In this document: positions 1-12,411 of the stretch, piece after piece
Layout of the letters: every line of letters begins with the position of its first letter
Numbering within the stretch: the first letter of the stretch is position 1
Source of the DNA: Hirundichthys speculiger
Lineage: Eukaryota > Chordata > Actinopteri > Beloniformes > Exocoetidae
NCBI GenBank assembly: GCA_018398805.1
Contig: JAGFBZ010000861.1
Location: 1,093,501 to 1,157,500 of the forward strand
DNA length: 64,000 nucleotides
Direction of reading: 5' to 3'
Made by a program: the position numbers and the translations under genes
Notes under the pieces: generated by a model
What the model saw: only the letters and a program-made list of their open reading frames with translations
What the model was told of the DNA's origin: nothing
Database searches by the model: none

Positions 1-1794
1 ATGTCACGCTTGAAGAGTCTATTAAGATGTTCAAATGGAGCGTCTGTTTCAGTTTACCAGTGCGTTTAATTCAGTCACAAAAGGCTTTCTGGTGATGTCA
101 CAGCACTGCCGTCAAAGTACCTCTCTCTGCTGTGTCAATCTGAAATTAGAATTAGATTAATCTGTTTTTCACCTTCAGGAACGGAGTTGCAGGGAAAGCA
201 AATTAGCCATTTACGCTCATCTGAACGGTTATCGGATCCGAGGGAAATTAAACCCGCATTCAACCAGAGCCTGGGCTGTGCACCGACTGCACAATGATCC
301 CCAGTTTCAGGAATCACTTTGCCTTCAGAGGACCGTGGAGCTGATTACGCACGGCCTGCTGGCAGCTGATAGTGGGAGCCAATTCATCACATTACCACTT
401 TATGCTGACAGTGAGAGCAGGGCGACACAGTGCACGGCAGCGCTTTACAGCAATTACAAAATAAATGTTTACTCAAGCTGTCAGAGATAGAAATCCCATC
501 TTCAGCTGAGGGTTTGCTGAGTGCAGCTGGCTGGGGTATCTCTGAGCGACCTGTGCCGAGGAGTTCGATGTCCATGTTTACATTCGGAGTTGACAAAAGT
601 CCATTCTGACTCTGCAACAGTGATTAAACCACACAGCAGCAAAGCACAAAGCAAGATGCAGGAAAAAAATGACTGATCCAAAACATGTTCACTTCAAAAT
701 GTTTGTTTAAAAACTAGCAGTTGAACACAAATGCTGTACGGTAAAAATAAAATACGTCAGCGCCATTGGAATATAAAGTATGATTAAGAAAAAACAAACA
801 AGCACATTTAAACACCATGAGTGATCAAATCAAACTGTGGTTTTCAATAAAATCTTGAGTTTCTAAGACTTGTGCAAAGAGACAAGCAAAGAAAGTAAAA
901 GTCGAAGAACTGGTGAGTTAAAGAAAGCTAAAAAATGGTGAGGGTGCCATGACTAGGTGTAAAAGGAGCATCCAGCTTCGCAGTTCATACAATAGTTTAT
1001 CCACGTATCAATGGATTCATGTGGGCAAATAACTTCAGTTTACACACTGTAGACTAAACAGGCAGGGACACAGTAACAATTTTCAAAATAAAACACCATG
1101 AGCTGGACTCTAACTTATATATCGATGTTGGAGCAGCACGACTTGTGAACAAGTCAGGAGGTCCTTGATTAGATATCAGTCTTAGACAAGGAGAGACTCA
1201 TTTTAAGAAGCTAAAAAGGCAAATTTTATGTAACAGCACTGGATGCCTTTACAGGGTTCGGGTCCTATGTAGACTCCCTGATGTGCAGTTTGTTTTATTT
1301 TTTTTAAAGGCGCTGTGGATTATATCAACTTTACTTGTCGTGGACAGAATCTATAACAGGGCGAGAGGGTCCTTATACTTCTTGGGGACTTCAAATTGGG
1401 GACTTTTGTGATTTTCTCCCCATAAAAAAAATGTTTCTTCCCCCAAAAAGACGCTAATAATCTCTATTCATTAGCCTGGTTGTTACATTATGACATCCTC
1501 TTTCATCTCTCAGTCTCTAAACCTTCAGGTAAACTCATAATCTCACAAATCTAACTGCACAGGCAGCGTCCAGACGCGCTCTGCTTCTGAAACAGGCCTG
1601 GTGGGACCTGAGGTCGAGCTGAGGAGCAGAAAGAACGCAGCGCTACTGAGCCTGGTGGGACCCGGGGGGGGTTTTTGCTTCAGCGCTTGTCAGGTTTCTG
1701 CGATAGCAAGAACAGGAAGCCATGCACACTCAAGAAAAAGGGATTGAATAAATGTGAACATGTTTCGCTAGCACTCCATGGCAGCAGAACAAGA

Positions 1795-1817
1795 GGGGGG
1801 GGGGGGGGGGGGGGGGG
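1795..1817 (+). repeat. poly-G tract of 23 bases
   Basis: An uninterrupted run of guanines follows ACAAGA. It could form a G-quadruplex and is prone to length change and to sequencing error, so the exact length is uncertain. Frames reading through it encode a glycine run that should not be taken as a protein. Confidence 0.9.
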
Positions 1818-2140
1818 CAGACAGGCGGCGCTAAATCAGCTCACTGCTGCAAGATCATTAGCGCAACATTGTCAAGGCGGTATGAGCTCAGTGCAGCAGA
1901 CAAGTCACTCTCCAGTTACTCTACCCAAAGCTCCTAACTTCCATTCACACAACCTGAACAAAGGCTGAATTAGTCCCTGGTTGGCTGTCTGCTGGTGAGG
2001 GACCGGGGCCCGCCAGGAGCACAGAGAGCAGAATGCTTTCCTTGTGAGCTCCAGCAGCCTGGATGAGACATTTCCGCCTGTGTTTTTTTTTTTTTTAATG
2101 GCCTGTTAATTAACAGTGCAGTGGCTGGAAGGAGTCATTA

Positions 2141-2175
2141 AGGTGTTGACTGCCACAAGTAATTAATCAACACCT
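2141..2175. repeat. 9-bp perfect inverted repeat around a TAATTAAT core
   Basis: AGGTGTTGA at 2141-2149 is repeated as its reverse complement TCAACACCT at 2167-2175. The 17-base spacer contains TAATTAAT, a homeodomain-type site. The surrounding 2095-2215 also contains TTAATTAA and several ATTA cores. This is compatible with a conserved noncoding element, but conservation cannot be judged from one sequence. Confidence 0.4.
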
Positions 2176-2296
2176 CAGAACTTGTTTTATATGCAGAGTC
2201 ATTAAACAATGTTGATTTTTCTTCTTGTGTGGTATAAAGTAGCTGTCTGCTCTGTTTCAGTAGTTGCTATTATATTTTTCCTTGTGTTGTGTTTAA

Positions 2297-2314
2297 TATA
2301 TATATATATATATA
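2297..2314 (+). repeat. (TA)9 microsatellite
   Basis: Nine TA units are followed directly by GGGTTAGGGT (2315-2324), about one and a half vertebrate telomere units. The telomere-like part is too short to call an interstitial telomere. Confidence 0.85.
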
Positions 2315-4839
2315 GGGTTAGGGTATCTTTCTTTACTTTCATGAAAGACAGTCTAATGTAAACAGGGTGGTGAGCGTCAAAGTGAGATCAACACAAGGTT
2401 CGGAGGTTTTCCGGCATTTCAGTGAGCTGATTGAAGTCATTCACTTCTCTTAAAGTGGCTGATCACAGCACATTCAGCTGATGCAGGATGGCTGCAGATG
2501 CAGGACAATATACGACCCCTTTATCAAAGTTTCTGCTGTGTTCACAGTTTATTCACAGCCCTCTTTGATGTAAATGGGCTCCTTCCTGCTTGGTGGGTCG
2601 GATCAAGCTTTGAAAGCAGAAACAAAGTCCCACTTTGAGGAGAAAATCCCTGACACTTTGACAAATATCACACATTTACATCAGCAAATTGGTGGCAAAA
2701 TGCATCCAGATGTGCAGGCCCAAATGAGACGCAAGGCTTGTTTCATACTTCTTCATGGCTTGCTTTTTTTGTCTCAAACTGCTAAATGTCTTTCTTACTT
2801 TTTTTTTTTTTTAAGTTGGAAGGTGACAAAGGGTCAGATGCTTACCTTCCAGTTCCTGAGGGCGTTTGTACTTGTTTCAGGAGGGGAAGAATGTGCTATT
2901 CATGTGCAGCTCTGACGGAAGAGGAAGTGTTGCCCGCCTCACTTCCACCACCCAGATTTCTGCAGATATTGACCCACGTCCGGACGCCCCGGCACTTTTG
3001 TGGCTTGTCTCTAATGTAAACTCCCATCCAAGCCTCAACAAAGTGCCTTAATTCAGTTTAATATGCTCAAAGGTTTTGCTAAGGACCTTGTAAGAATCAC
3101 AGAAGCAGAGGCAGCGATGCCTTAATGCAGGAATCAGACATTGCCTGGATGTTGGGCTCAGAGGGTGAATTCCTGTCTCTTTTGTGGAATCAAGATTGGT
3201 GTCAGACAATATTTATTATTTATATTTATTTTTCCCCGCCTGGGCTGGTTTGTCAGAAAAATCTGCACAGAAAAGCTAAAAGGATGCATGTTCCTCACAA
3301 AAAAGAAAAAGGATTCTAGTCTGCACAATTTATCCTGCGAGGCATCATTGCAGGAGACGGAGAGACAGAAGCCCGTAATGATGGATGATGTTTAGAAGAA
3401 GTGGACTGAAAATAAATTGTGACTGAGCTGAAATTACGAGTCAAAGAAAAAAAGAAACAGAGCAACAACCGAGAAGTCCCGGAAAGTACCCTTTCCTCTC
3501 ATTTTCACAAGCTCAGTTGTGCAACTGGAGGAAGAGTTGCTGCATCGTCTTCACAGTGCCAGACACTTTCAGTTGGTCTCTAAATGCACCGAAAGCTTTA
3601 ACACTTCAGCAGCAGCCGATGTGTTAAAAATAACATTTTCCAGCGCAGCACTGGTTGGTTTCAGCAGATGCACGGTGAATTTATTGCACTGAGTGTACGT
3701 TCTGCAGAAAAAGGTTTACTGAAGAAAATGCTACGGTAACTGCACTGACAACCAGTTCAGTTAGTTCAGTTTTTTCTTTGATGAACCCTTAAAAAAAGCC
3801 CAAAGTGAAAAGTTGTTGTTTTTACAGATTACAATTAAATAATTCAAGCCACAAAAACATTAAGTGTGTTATCTTAGTTTTTGTCTTCGTATCTTCATAG
3901 TTTCTGTGCAACCTGCGCGTAAAAACAAAGCTTGCATGCCATTTTGAAGAATGAATTGATGATCCGGTATGTTTTAACACCTGCTGACCCATTAATGCAG
4001 ATTATAAAACTCTGCCTTGTTTTGCAGAATCTGCAGAACAGAAAAAAAAAAGTTGCTGAACTTCTCCAACAACCTCACTCTGACCTTTCTCGCACTTAGA
4101 TGGACAGAGGAGTAATCGATCGGATCTGGAGTTTATTATCAGGAGTGTTTCCCCCCGCTGGCTCTCCAAACACAAGGCAGGAAGGAGGCGTGAAAGACTT
4201 AATAGTGTTGGCACTGTTCCCAAAAAAGGTTAAATAATCCAAAGGTAAAAGAGTGTGATGATAAATGACGAGGGGAGAAGCTGAAAGTTAATATGAACCG
4301 TGCACTTTGATTAAACAGGAAAAAAATAAAAACAAAGGTTAGATAACATGGAGCGCTGCGTTTCTTTTGCTGTTAAACTGTCCTCCAGCAAGACAAAAGA
4401 CCAGAAACAAAGGATACATGCTTCTAAAATTCCCTTTGATGAGGTTTGATGCAAAAAGCAGAGTGGAATGGGTGGGAGGATGAGAAACAAAAAAGGGGAA
4501 GATGAAGAGAGGGAGGTCTATCTCCAGAGTGCAGCACATCTTGCAGACCCGACTCATTGCTTGCAGGTGTAATAACATGGCCTGATCCAGGGCTTCAGAA
4601 GCTCACAGAGATGACGTTTCTACGCCCCTCTCCTCTGGAAAAAGGCAGCTCAGCTATTATTTGCGGTGTAACTCATTCCAGGCAGCTCGGCCAGTAAAAC
4701 GTCTCGTGTTGAAGACATCGGCCATTAGGAGATGAGTGAGGCTTAGCCTCCACTTGTCTTGTTTTATTATTTCTTTTAAGTCGTCTTTGCTCTGAGGTTC
4801 AGCCCCGCTTCTGTTGTGCGTCATCACACTCGGGTCACC

Positions 4840-5778
4840 CTGCCTTGAACCCAGATGTTCAATGTCTCATTCGCTGCCATTTAAAACTAAACTGAAAACA
4901 TTTCTGTTCAGTAAAGCCAACGGTTAGTCTAAACTATAGTGTGTAGGGGCTAATAGTTATAGCCATAGTTGTAGGAGCTCAGACTAGAGTAGCTCGTCTT
5001 AATCACAGCTTCATCATAGCTATGCTGCTATAGGCCTATGCTGCAGGGAGACGCCAACATGATCTGCTGAGTGGTGTCTCCACTGCTCTTCTCTCTTTTC
5101 TTCCCTTTCCTTTCCTCTTCCCCTTTTCCTCCTCCAGCTCATTCCTTAGTTAATTAGGAGCACCTTGTTACTGTAACTGTGCTCCATTTTCTTTCCTGTA
5201 GTTTGTTGTGCTGTTCTGCCCCCCTTTTTTCTCTTTTCTTTCTGTATGTTTGCAGGCCAGAGTTTCCTGAGTTGCATGCTGACTTGGATCCTCTGTCCAT
5301 CCCAGCGTTTACCTCCACCTGTGTATGTAGATGTGTTCAGGTGTCGGCTGGCATGGTGACCTTCGATCTAGTCCTCTGACCATCTCACCTCAGTGCTGCT
5401 ACCTGCATCTGTTTATGTAGTCATTTCATTCAGTCAGCTGCGTGCTCTCTTCTCTCTGTCCTACATCCTCTCTGTCCTGTCTCCCCTCTTTTCTTTCTTA
5501 ACTGACTGGCCTTCGGCAGGAAGGTCCTCCCATATGATCCAGGTCCTGCTCAAGGTTTCTTCCTCTTAACGTGGAGTTTTTCCTTGCCACTGTTTGGCTT
5601 AAAGGTTTTTTTCTCCAGCTGTTGGAGTTTTTTACTTGTCATTATCCTTGTTTAGGATTCAATATTATATTTTAAGTTAATGATATTTGCTCGGGGGTCA
5701 TGCTCTGGGTCTCTGTAAAGCACCTGGAAACAATTGGCATTGTAACAGACCCTGTACAAATAAAATTGAATTGAATTC
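4840..5778 (+). mobile_element. 3' end of a non-LTR retrotransposon (LINE, L2/RTE-like)
   Basis: The block has the usual layout of truncated fish LINE copies. A remnant of the terminal coding region (around 4880-4920, reading like a lysine/leucine-rich C terminus with KTFLFS-type text) is followed by a pyrimidine-rich UTR. Next comes the stereotyped segment around 5518-5620 containing AAGGTTTCTTCCTCTTAACG and GGAGTTTTTCCTTGCCACTG. The tail at 5758-5777 has AATAAAATTGAATTGAATTC, a short TTGAA tandem typical of these 3' tails. The 5' boundary is approximate because such copies are variably truncated. The exact clade needs a library comparison. Confidence 0.7.
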
Positions 5779-8700
5779 AAATAACACTAGAAAGGAATGC
5801 ATGGAAATCAACACAAATGCATGGATGATTTTTAATTTGAATGCCATAACTCGTACACGGGAATGCACCACTTACATTTCCTCGCCGTCCTTCACCGTCC
5901 AACTTTTGTGTATCGCCTCAAACCGCACCTTCAGTAATCTTGGAGACGACTCCATTTCTCCGCAGATAAGTGAAAACCTTGCAATCAAAGTGATTGTTGC
6001 ATGAAGACTCATAAACGGAGCGACCAGATAAGCAGAAATCTATATAACTGGAACTGGAGGAAATGTAAACCAGATGGCAGTTGACGCTGGGACACTGTGT
6101 GCACTCAGTTCACATCTGGCTCCCCAGGCCAAAGAGAGCCAGATGTTATGAGTTCAATAAAGCGCTATTATAACAACATTTTGGTCAAATAAACCACATG
6201 ATAAGCCCACTTAGGGGTGATAAGGTGCATAATAGCGATATGCTACATAATATGTGCATTGTGAGTCACGATGCACAGTGAGGTTGTGGAGCACAGCGGG
6301 GCTGCAGAGGCTCCTCTTGACTGCTGCCGCAAGACTATAAAAGATAAAGACTAATTCCCTGCAGCTAAACGGGCTCAGCAGGGGTGAGGAGATAAAAATG
6401 CCACAGAAATGATGGAGTTTCATTTCTCTGTTTTGGACACGGATTGTTATTTTTAACTGGCTGAGTTGCTTCAGGCTTCTCTCCGTTTTAGACTCTGAGC
6501 TCCAAAGTCATACTGCAGTAATACTACAGTACATTGTGTCCTTCCTTTGCATTCATAATACTGTTGAAATAGCTGTGTTGGTCGCACATTCGACTCACAA
6601 CCTTTGACCCTGTGCTCGGCGAGCTGCAGGCCTGTCTAACTCGCTGTGTTTTTGTTTGTTAATCAGTCATCTGAGGCGCTGCAAACACACAGACACAGTT
6701 ACGTTCAGCAAGCCGCAGCCCTCCTGGTAACTTTGAGTCATTGCTTTTCTAAAACAGACTGTTACAGCTTTAAGTGAATTTAAAGCAGCACAAGAAACAG
6801 TCGTACGATCTTCCGTACCGCTGCTTCGACTCCCTGGGAAAAAGGACACAAAATACAGACCAGATATAATTAATGTCCCTTTAACAGCAGCTGGTCCCTT
6901 AAAATAGCTCTCGCAGCTTCTTCCGCCAGTCTGATCATTCCTCCTACTTTCCATTTTTAAGTTCTTTTTTAAATGCAAATTTCGTCTAACGTCTAATCAC
7001 ACGTCAACTTAACTCCCAGAGTTCCACTGTGCTGTCTGTCCCGTGTTATATCCCAGAGAGGCTGCGGTTTATCAAAGATTTTGCTGCCTCTCTTTTGACC
7101 TCCTTGCGCTCCATCCATCCATCCATCCATCCATCCATCCATCCATCCATCCATCCATGCTCTGAGTGGTTCCTCCTGCAGCAGATGTTCCACAGTGAAC
7201 TTCCAGCTGCATTCAGCTCCCTGCCCTCTTGTGTCTTTTCTATTTAGTTTGAGGGACGAACTAAAACTCTGTTTTTCAGGATTTAATGGGTGCCAGTGAT
7301 TGCGTCTACAATGTGGCTTTGTCTCTAAAAAAGCCTGCCTTTGTTGTTGTGAAGTTATATATTTAATGTGAAAAAAGTGAGGCCTCCTTTCAGGAGTTTG
7401 GTCCCAGAAACGTACTGTGTGTTTGTGATTAACTCAGCTCTAGTATCTCTCCAGCTCGAGCACAATCTTGGATTTCTTTTCTATACATTCATCATACCTG
7501 TATAAACAAAGGCTAAATAAAATAAATAAAAAATCTATGAGCCATTTTCATACCTCATACATTCTTAAGTGGAACCATCAAGCTCTTCCTGCTGTTAGAT
7601 TACGCATATTTTTAATTTCGGGAGAGGGTTCACGGCCTGTCAGGGAACCAGCGTGGAGTCTTTAAAGATGAAGGAGCATCACGGCAGCGAAGCTTCAGTC
7701 TGAGTTTTTCCGGTACGGAACCACAGGTTGGAAGAAGATTAAACAGAAGAAGAAGAACGCTTCGCTGCGTTTGTGCGGTTTGACGCGCCGAGGGGTTTAC
7801 TGTTCACAGACGGACCTGCACTTCAGGGAAGAGATGGCCCACCACCCTGCAGACCGGCTGATCAGAAGGAAACAGAGGAAACGAAAGAAGGAAACACAAA
7901 GAAAAGAAAAGAAAAGAAGAAATTCACTTGTGTGACAAGAGGTGAGCTGTGTTGAAATAACAGCCGTGTTATTTGTTAAACTCTAACCTTCACCCGAGTT
8001 TCCGATGGTCCAGTTGGCCTCAGAGAGAATACTTTTTGTCAGCAAGTTCAACTGCAACCCAGAGATGTTTAATCTCTCATCTTATTTCTTCTCTTGCTTA
8101 TTTTGTGTTTTAGTTGTTGCGGTCTTCAGGGGGAAGACCTTCTTGACCTTCTGCGCCATCAACGGCCCACAAAGGCTGAGTGGCACCGCTGGTCTCAGCT
8201 GCATTTTTGTTTTTAATAGAGGTTTACTGGAGGTATGTTTCACATCTGGAAATGTCACATCTGGAGGTTCCAGATTCTTTGTGGTCTGAGTTTGCATAAG
8301 ACAAATTTTTTCATTGTTCTGAGTCTGTTTGGGCCCAACATATCACAGGATGAACAGAAGTCCCGGAGAGGCCACTGAGCATCTCCACAAATGTCTGAAA
8401 TGCAGAATAGCACCAACCTTGTGCTTTATGAATGAAAGGAAAAAAAAGAGTCCTCTCATCAGACCGTCGACGGTTCTCTTCTCTGAAAGTCTGGGTAACG
8501 ACCTCCATCTCTCCACTCATGCGCTCTCATTTCCGTCTTCACACTTCCTTCCCAACATTGACTGCCTCTGATATTCCTCCTCTTTCACTTCATGTTTTTT
8601 TTCCACGCTCACCTTTATTCTCTCTCTTTTTCTTTCCTACACATCACTCCGGGATTTAGTCTCTTCACTGGTGCTGTTTTTTATTCCCTTTTCCTCCTCG

Positions 8701-9232
8701 GTTCTCTTCTCTCGAAAGAATGTAAAGAATTAGAGGGAAAAAATCCTCCCACAGAGTGACATGTTTTTCAAAACCGGGGGTCAGATGAGCCCATTTACAG
8801 TCCAGCTGAGACTGCAGCTGGAGGAGGCCACTGAGCTGAACTACTGTCCATCTCCCAGCATGCAACCAGAAGATCTATAGATCCAAACATGTCTTCCTCC
8901 GCTATGAGCGGTGGCAACATGCTTTACCCACTGAAGCTGTCCCAGAGTATAAAGTTTTTCTTTTCACTTCTCACCTGTCAGCGCACTCTTCCGCAGAATC
9001 ACGTGCAAGCATGTGCAGGTATGTTTTACAGATGTTTGTTGACAGGAGCAGCTATTTAAAGAGGAGGAAACACGCATGAAAAGTCTGCAGAAATCTTAAA
9101 AAAAAGGGATTCTGGGCTCCACCGGCTGAACATCAACAAACCGACATTTCCTGCGTCTTGATGAATCAGATGGAAAAGTGGAGACCTGGAGCCGTGCTGT
9201 GACTCAGTTTCTCCGTGTGCCACCGTCCTTGA
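5779..9232. other. intergenic DNA without a recognisable gene
   Basis: No open frame with a recognisable product. The notable content is a (CCAT)12 array at 7111-7158 and an imperfect direct repeat of CACATCTGGA at about 8239-8264. Short pyrimidine-rich stretches occur around 8560-8720. Nothing else stands out. Confidence 0.55.
7111..7158 (+). repeat. (CCAT)12 microsatellite
   Basis: Twelve perfect CCAT units. Open frames through it on both strands give Ile-His-Pro-Ser or Trp-Met-Asp-Gly repeats. These are artefacts of a tetranucleotide array, not proteins. Confidence 0.95.
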
Positions 9233-9240
9233 GCTGGCAG

Positions 9241-9974
9241 CAGAGACGCCGCAACCGGGTAGGCATACTAGGCAATTACCTAGGGCCCCGAGCTGGAAGG
9301 GGCCCCAGGACAGCGCTGACATTGGTCCATGTGTCAACGACAAAATGACTGAACTGCTTTAGACACTGTAACAACGATATGTTGGAAACCCCCCACATAG
9401 GGCCCCCCCTAGCTGTCACTGCCTAGTGTGTAAAGGAACCCCAGAGAAACGGCCAATATTGATCCATATCAATGACACAACCTGAAACCTCCACTGAAAC
9501 TGCAGCGACATGTTTGGAACCCCCCCCTAATGGGGCCCTGACTGTCCGCGGCCGGCTTTCTTCAGTACTTCAAACTCAAAATGAAGCGAGCGTATCTATT
9601 AGCATACGCTAAAAGAAAGAAAAAAAAGCAAGAAGTCTAGACTCACGAAGCACAACTGCACATGTTTACTGCGCTTTAGCCTAACTTATTTAAACAGTAA
9701 TTAACAGTAAGCTAACCAGTAACTAATTTGTATTTGTAACAGGGCGATATCATATGTCTTCTTGAATTTTCTGCATGTCATGTGATATTTTTTGCTTGAT
9801 TGTGTTTTTGCTGAAACTTTGCACGTTTCAGTTGTTTGTTATGTTATATTGTATTTTAAGGTTTCTTACATCATTGTGCACTTCTGTTATTTAAAATAAA
9901 AGATTTCTGGATTGAATGATCTTCTTCGTGTTTTGGGGCCGGTAGGGCCCCCAAGGTGACTCGAAACGCCCCTG
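9241..9974. mobile_element. hAT-like nonautonomous element, 734 bp, with near-perfect 8-bp target duplication
   Basis: The ends are CAGAGACG at the left and, on the complement of the right end, CAGGGGCG. They are flanked by GCTGGCAG (9233-9240) and GCTGGCAA (9975-9982), a 7 of 8 match expected for an old hAT duplication. The interior is rich in blocks around GGGCCCC and contains two related units of about 110-120 bases (about 9301-9424 and 9433-9548), so it has an internal tandem duplication. An AATAAA occurs near 9895. No transposase frame survives. The family is inferred from the ends and duplication length only. Confidence 0.65.
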
Positions 9975-9982
9975 GCTGGCAA

Positions 9983-10829
9983 AGCTGCACTTTCACTGCT
10001 TCCTTGACCGTTTCCTCCGCTTTTGTTTGCGCCAGTTTGGAAAAAGTAGTTTGGAAATTTCATAATTTGAATTTTATCTAATTATTTTTTTCCGTGAAAG
10101 AGAGCCTGGACTGACCTGGAAGCTCCTGCGTGATTAATGCGCTCAGCGGAGCGCTGCAGGACACAGAAGCAGTCTTGAGGATTCAATTAGACACCTGAGA
10201 GATCCCCTTCATTAATCTTCCGACACGCGTTCATGCTTTGCTGTGAAAGGAGGTTTCTGCGTGTTTGGCGGACGGTGAGCTGACACCAGGAGACGCAGCA
10301 TTCAGTCTCGAGGTCAGGTGAGGAGATGAAACCTCCTCGTGTCTGTGGGCGAGGGAGAAAATCTCTGCTCCAATCAGTTTCTGAGAACTTCACCTCCAGT
10401 TTATCATCCCAGTTTCCTGGCAGCCGTGAGTCAGGATGTGGTCATCTTTCCTCCGTTTAGACTCCACCATCACCTTTGTCGAGCAGTTTCTGACGTCATA
10501 AATAGACTCATCACTAACAAAAACGATAACCATTCCAATAAACTTTGAAATATCCTACAAAAATTTAGCAGGCATTGACCTCACACAAATAAGAATCGCT
10601 TCTGATGTGGGGTTTTATTTTCCTTAACTGGTTTAATGTGCCCTGAATTGAATTAAAGTACAAAAATCCTCAGAAAATAATGACTTTGACTGAAGAGGCT
10701 GCGGTTAAACTTCACTGATCAGCCGAACTTGACACCACCAAAGAGCACCAGAACATCATGATTAAATGAAACATAAAAGATTCAGTTTTTTATTAAATTC
10801 TAAGCGTGGTCTGAATCGACACGAAGGCA
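9983..10829. other. intergenic DNA, nothing recognised
   Basis: No open frame with a recognisable product, no clear repeat and no terminal inverted repeats seen. Confidence 0.5.
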
Positions 10830-11297
10830 GGTGTGAAATTTATCTTCCTACTCATATCTTCCTACCCGAGATGACTGCGCATGCGTATAGCAGCAACTAC
10901 AGAAGGCCATAATATTCTGCTGCCTGACCGTTATCACGGAAGAGAAAAGGTTAGTTTCTTGTATTTTTAATACTTTGAATGGACAGTATTTAATGCATAT
11001 ACGTTTGAAGGGATGCACGACAGATGCACGTCTTTATGATACATATGCCTGTGTGTGAGTGAATGTGCTTTTCCAGCTGTATTAAACCTTGTTCAGGAGG
11101 TTACTTTACAGGGTTTGTCGTATATTCGTTATGGTTATTAAATGTGTATAATAATATGCTACCACCCAAAACACAGAGGAGAGCAGATATATGTGCTGGT
11201 AGGATATTGTTACAATGTAGGAAAAAATTACAGATGAGGCTATAATTTTCCGCTACGGTAGGAAAAGATTTTAAGTAGGAAGAAATTTCAGAACACC
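10830..11297. mobile_element. MITE-like element with long imperfect terminal inverted repeats
   Basis: The left end at 10830-10870 reads GGTGTGAAATTT then TCTTCCTACT, then ATCTTCCTACC. The complement of 11256-11297 reads GGTGTTCTGAAATTTC, TTCCTACT, then ATCTTTTCCTACC. The two ends are therefore matching inverted repeats of about 40 bases with small gaps. I could not find a convincing target duplication, so the outer edges are approximate and the superfamily is unknown. The interior, about 380 bases, has no recognisable coding sequence. Confidence 0.55.
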
Positions 11298-12388
11298 CAG
11301 CAGAGAGGCTCTTCAGATCCTCCTCAAACTTCAGCTGGAGTGAACTCATGAAAGAACCAGTGAGGAAAAATGTTCCAGAAAGTCCTTCTGCTGGAAAAGA
11401 GAGGGCGGAAAACTGCACGGCTGTCGCTCTCCGTGAGACTGAATCAGCAAAAGCACCTTTAAATAATTCCTGCTGTCTGTGTCATAATGAAGCTGCGGGG
11501 TGGGGGGGGTGGGGGTGGGGGGCTTCGCCACTCACGACAGTGACACCAGTAATGTGCAGTCCATGCAACCTGTGCAGCCAAGTCCACCTGACCGGGTCAC
11601 GTGGACCGTGGACCAGCTCCGCCTGGAAGAGATTTATTACCCTGAAGTTTCCAGAAAGGTCAGGAATGAAGAGTCGTCTTGTTCTTAACCAAATAAAGTG
11701 AGTGTGTGCCTGCTGCTTCACCGAGGCCTGCAGTTTTATCTGCCTGTAATCGAATCTGTGAAATAAACAAGCTGAGATGTCATGCAGGGAGATAGTGTCA
11801 GGCTGCAGTCTTGAAAACAAATATTGGAATTGATGAATGTTTTTTAAATCTTTTTCGGATTTCTGAGAGGCTGCGTGCCAACAGTTCATATAAAACAGGA
11901 TCTCCAGCTGCGTCTGGGCCCGTTGACACAACTGATGTTCTGGTCAGAGACATGGGTCAGTTCAGATCTTTGACCGGACGGCTCACATGTCCCATCTTAA
12001 ACTCTCCTGGACTGCGGACAAACTCGGGATGTTTTTAATATTCTTTGGCTGAATCTCGTTTGCTCAGAGTCCTGGATCGGCTGCTCCACTTCACTTTCTG
12101 ACCCTCACCGGGTTCAGCGAAGCCTGTTCGGACCCTTCAAGCTCCAGCGTCAAACATTTTACTCAAGTCGTCTTTATTTATATTGCTCTTTTTTGTTCAC
12201 AGAACAAAAGACAAAACTTAGTGAGATACATTATACAAGATAAACAAGATTCTTCCTTCATCGACTTGCTTGGGACATACTGCCCCCTTGTGATCAGAGG
12301 TTGCATTACTACATAGAGTGGCTTGCCAGCAATGTTTGACTGCCTCATTTATTACTGGCAAAAAGGCCACATCTGGTAATAATGATGA

Positions 12389-12411
12389 TGTCATGTGACT
12401 GTCACATGACA
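12389..12411. promoter_or_regulatory. palindrome with two M-box/E-box motifs
   Basis: TGTCATGTGA (12389-12398), a CTG spacer, then the exact complement TCACATGACA (12402-12411). Each arm carries TCATGTGA or TCACATGA, the extended E-box recognised by MITF/TFE-type bHLH-zip factors. Binding is inferred from the motif alone. Confidence 0.35.

Larger units (their letters stand above)
1..4839. other. intergenic DNA without a recognisable gene
   Basis: No open frame here shows a recognisable domain, plausible splice sites or a length beyond chance. The stretch has homopolymer runs (G at 1795-1817, T near 2083 and 2801), a short TA repeat (2297-2314) followed by a telomere-like GGGTTAGGGT, and a compact AT-rich block with an inverted repeat at 2141-2175. 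It lies beyond the predicted 3' end of b3gnt2. Confidence 0.6.

Noticed and set aside
1675..1968. Open frame with a glycine run
   Set aside because: The frame depends on the poly-G tract and has no domain signature.
2315..2324. GGGTTAGGGT telomere-like motif
   Set aside because: Only about one and a half units; too short for an interstitial telomere.
2574..3395. Cluster of overlapping plus-strand open frames
   Set aside because: Three frames overlap, run into a poly-T-encoded Phe stretch, and none looks like a known protein.
6993..7247. Opposing open frames with Ile-His-Pro-Ser and Trp-Met-Asp-Gly repeats
   Set aside because: They are translations of the (CCAT)12 microsatellite on both strands.
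11346..11931. Overlapping open frames on both strands, up to 149 codons
   Set aside because: Frames on opposite strands overlap in a G-rich stretch, show no family motifs and have no plausible splice context; probably chance.
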